In this document: positions 4,821 to 5,110 of the stretch, piece after piece
How positions within the stretch are numbered: position 1 is the stretch's first letter
Layout of the letters: each line of letters begins with the position of its first letter
Assembly (NCBI GenBank): GCA_028292785.1
Contig: JAQGLQ010000541.1
Location: 1 to 5,110 of the forward strand
From: Noviherbaspirillum sp.
GTDB taxonomy: Bacteria; Pseudomonadota; Gammaproteobacteria; Burkholderiales; Burkholderiaceae
Direction of reading: 5' to 3'
DNA: 5,110 bases
The notes under the pieces: generated by a model
The model's input: only the letters and a program-made list of their open reading frames with translations
Databases searched by the model: none
What the model was told of the DNA's origin: nothing
Program-made: the position numbers and the translations under genes

Positions 4821-5110
4821 ATGCAAGCATCTTCGCCCACCGCATTGCCACGCGTAGCGACCGCGCTCGGAACCGTGACAGGAACGATGGCCGCCACGGC
4901 TAAGGGCGGCGGCGCGGTCCGCGTGTTCAAGGGCATACCGTATGCTGCGCCGCCGGTGGGCGACCTGCGCTGGCGGCCGCCGCAGCCTGCGGCGCCGTGG
5001 CAGGGCGAGCGCATGGCGACGGAATTCGGGCCCGACTGTCCGCAGACCGGCAACATCGGCACGCGCGCGCCGCGCCAGAGCGAGGATTGCCTGTATCTGA
5101 ACATCTGGTC
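4821..5110 (+). CDS. Type-B carboxylesterase (5' part, cut by window edge)
   Basis: Ninety-six complete codons are present and the frame is open to the window end. The sequence has the hallmark N-terminus of the carboxylesterase/para-nitrobenzyl esterase family (alpha/beta hydrolase fold): GTVTG (17-21), [19 protein letters not shown] (33-51) and PPQPAAPW (53-60). FGPDCPQ follows at 69-75, then the type-B signature EDCLYLNIW (88-96) containing the disulfide-type Cys90, with Cys73 as its likely partner. The catalytic GxSxG serine, acid and histidine lie beyond the window. Full-length members are about 500 residues, so roughly a fifth is seen. No signal peptide is evident in [13 protein letters not shown], suggesting a cytoplasmic enzyme. 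These enzymes hydrolyse carboxylic esters; the adjacent LigA-like remnant hints at aromatic esters, but that is inference. GGAGA 6 bases upstream supports the start. Confidence 0.92.
   Translation, partial: MQASSPTALPRVATALGTVTGTMAATAKGGGAVRVFKGIPYAAPPVGDLRWRPPQPAAPWQGERMATEFGPDCPQTGNIGTRAPRQSEDCLYLNIW

Noticed and set aside
4563..5104. Two overlapping minus-strand frames (4563-4826 and 4730-5104)
   Set aside because: They are antisense to the LigA-like remnant and to a clearly conserved carboxylesterase N-terminus, in GC-rich DNA where antisense frames are expected.

Overview
The window is moderately GC-rich bacterial chromosome with Shine-Dalgarno sites and rho-independent hairpins. The gene content fits a Gram-negative proteobacterium, most plausibly a betaproteobacterium of the Burkholderiales. 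That placement is inferred from family content (Tat-exported methyltransferase, PfpI/YhbO-type protein, KTSC protein, NxxGxxAF repeat protein, type-B carboxylesterase) and not from any marker gene. Every gene I can support is on the + strand.

Layout, left to right. (1) The last 12 codons of an unknown gene, closed by a strong terminator (48-84). (2) A class I SAM-dependent methyltransferase carrying an apparent Tat signal peptide (293-904). (3) A small cysteine-motif protein of the oxidoreductase-like family (best start 1167, end 1394). (4) A PfpI/DJ-1 family protein with an unusual C-terminal membrane-like tail (1647-2447), preceded by a dyad in its leader. A short KTSC-domain protein (2501-2782) follows 53 bases later, and the pair is probably one operon. 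Two hairpins at 2841-2908 follow it. (5) A 374-base stretch without a gene (2783-3156). (6) An exported protein built from seven NxxGxxAF-type repeats (3157-4218). (7) An AT-rich patch with an imperfect dyad (about 4320-4412). (8) A broken remnant resembling the LigA (alpha) subunit of protocatechuate/gallate extradiol dioxygenases, interrupted by an in-frame TGA and ending at 4790. (9) The first 96 codons of a type-B carboxylesterase (from 4821), cut by the window edge.

These genes do not form one obvious pathway. The plausible functional units are the PfpI-KTSC pair (possibly stress-related) and the LigA remnant plus carboxylesterase, which could be the edge of an aromatic-ester catabolic cluster. 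I found no CRISPR array, tRNA, rRNA, intact insertion sequence or recognisable defence system. The points most worth a second look are the signal-bearing methyltransferase, the membrane-tailed PfpI protein, the unanchored seven-repeat exported protein, and the decayed LigA-like gene at an abrupt composition change.
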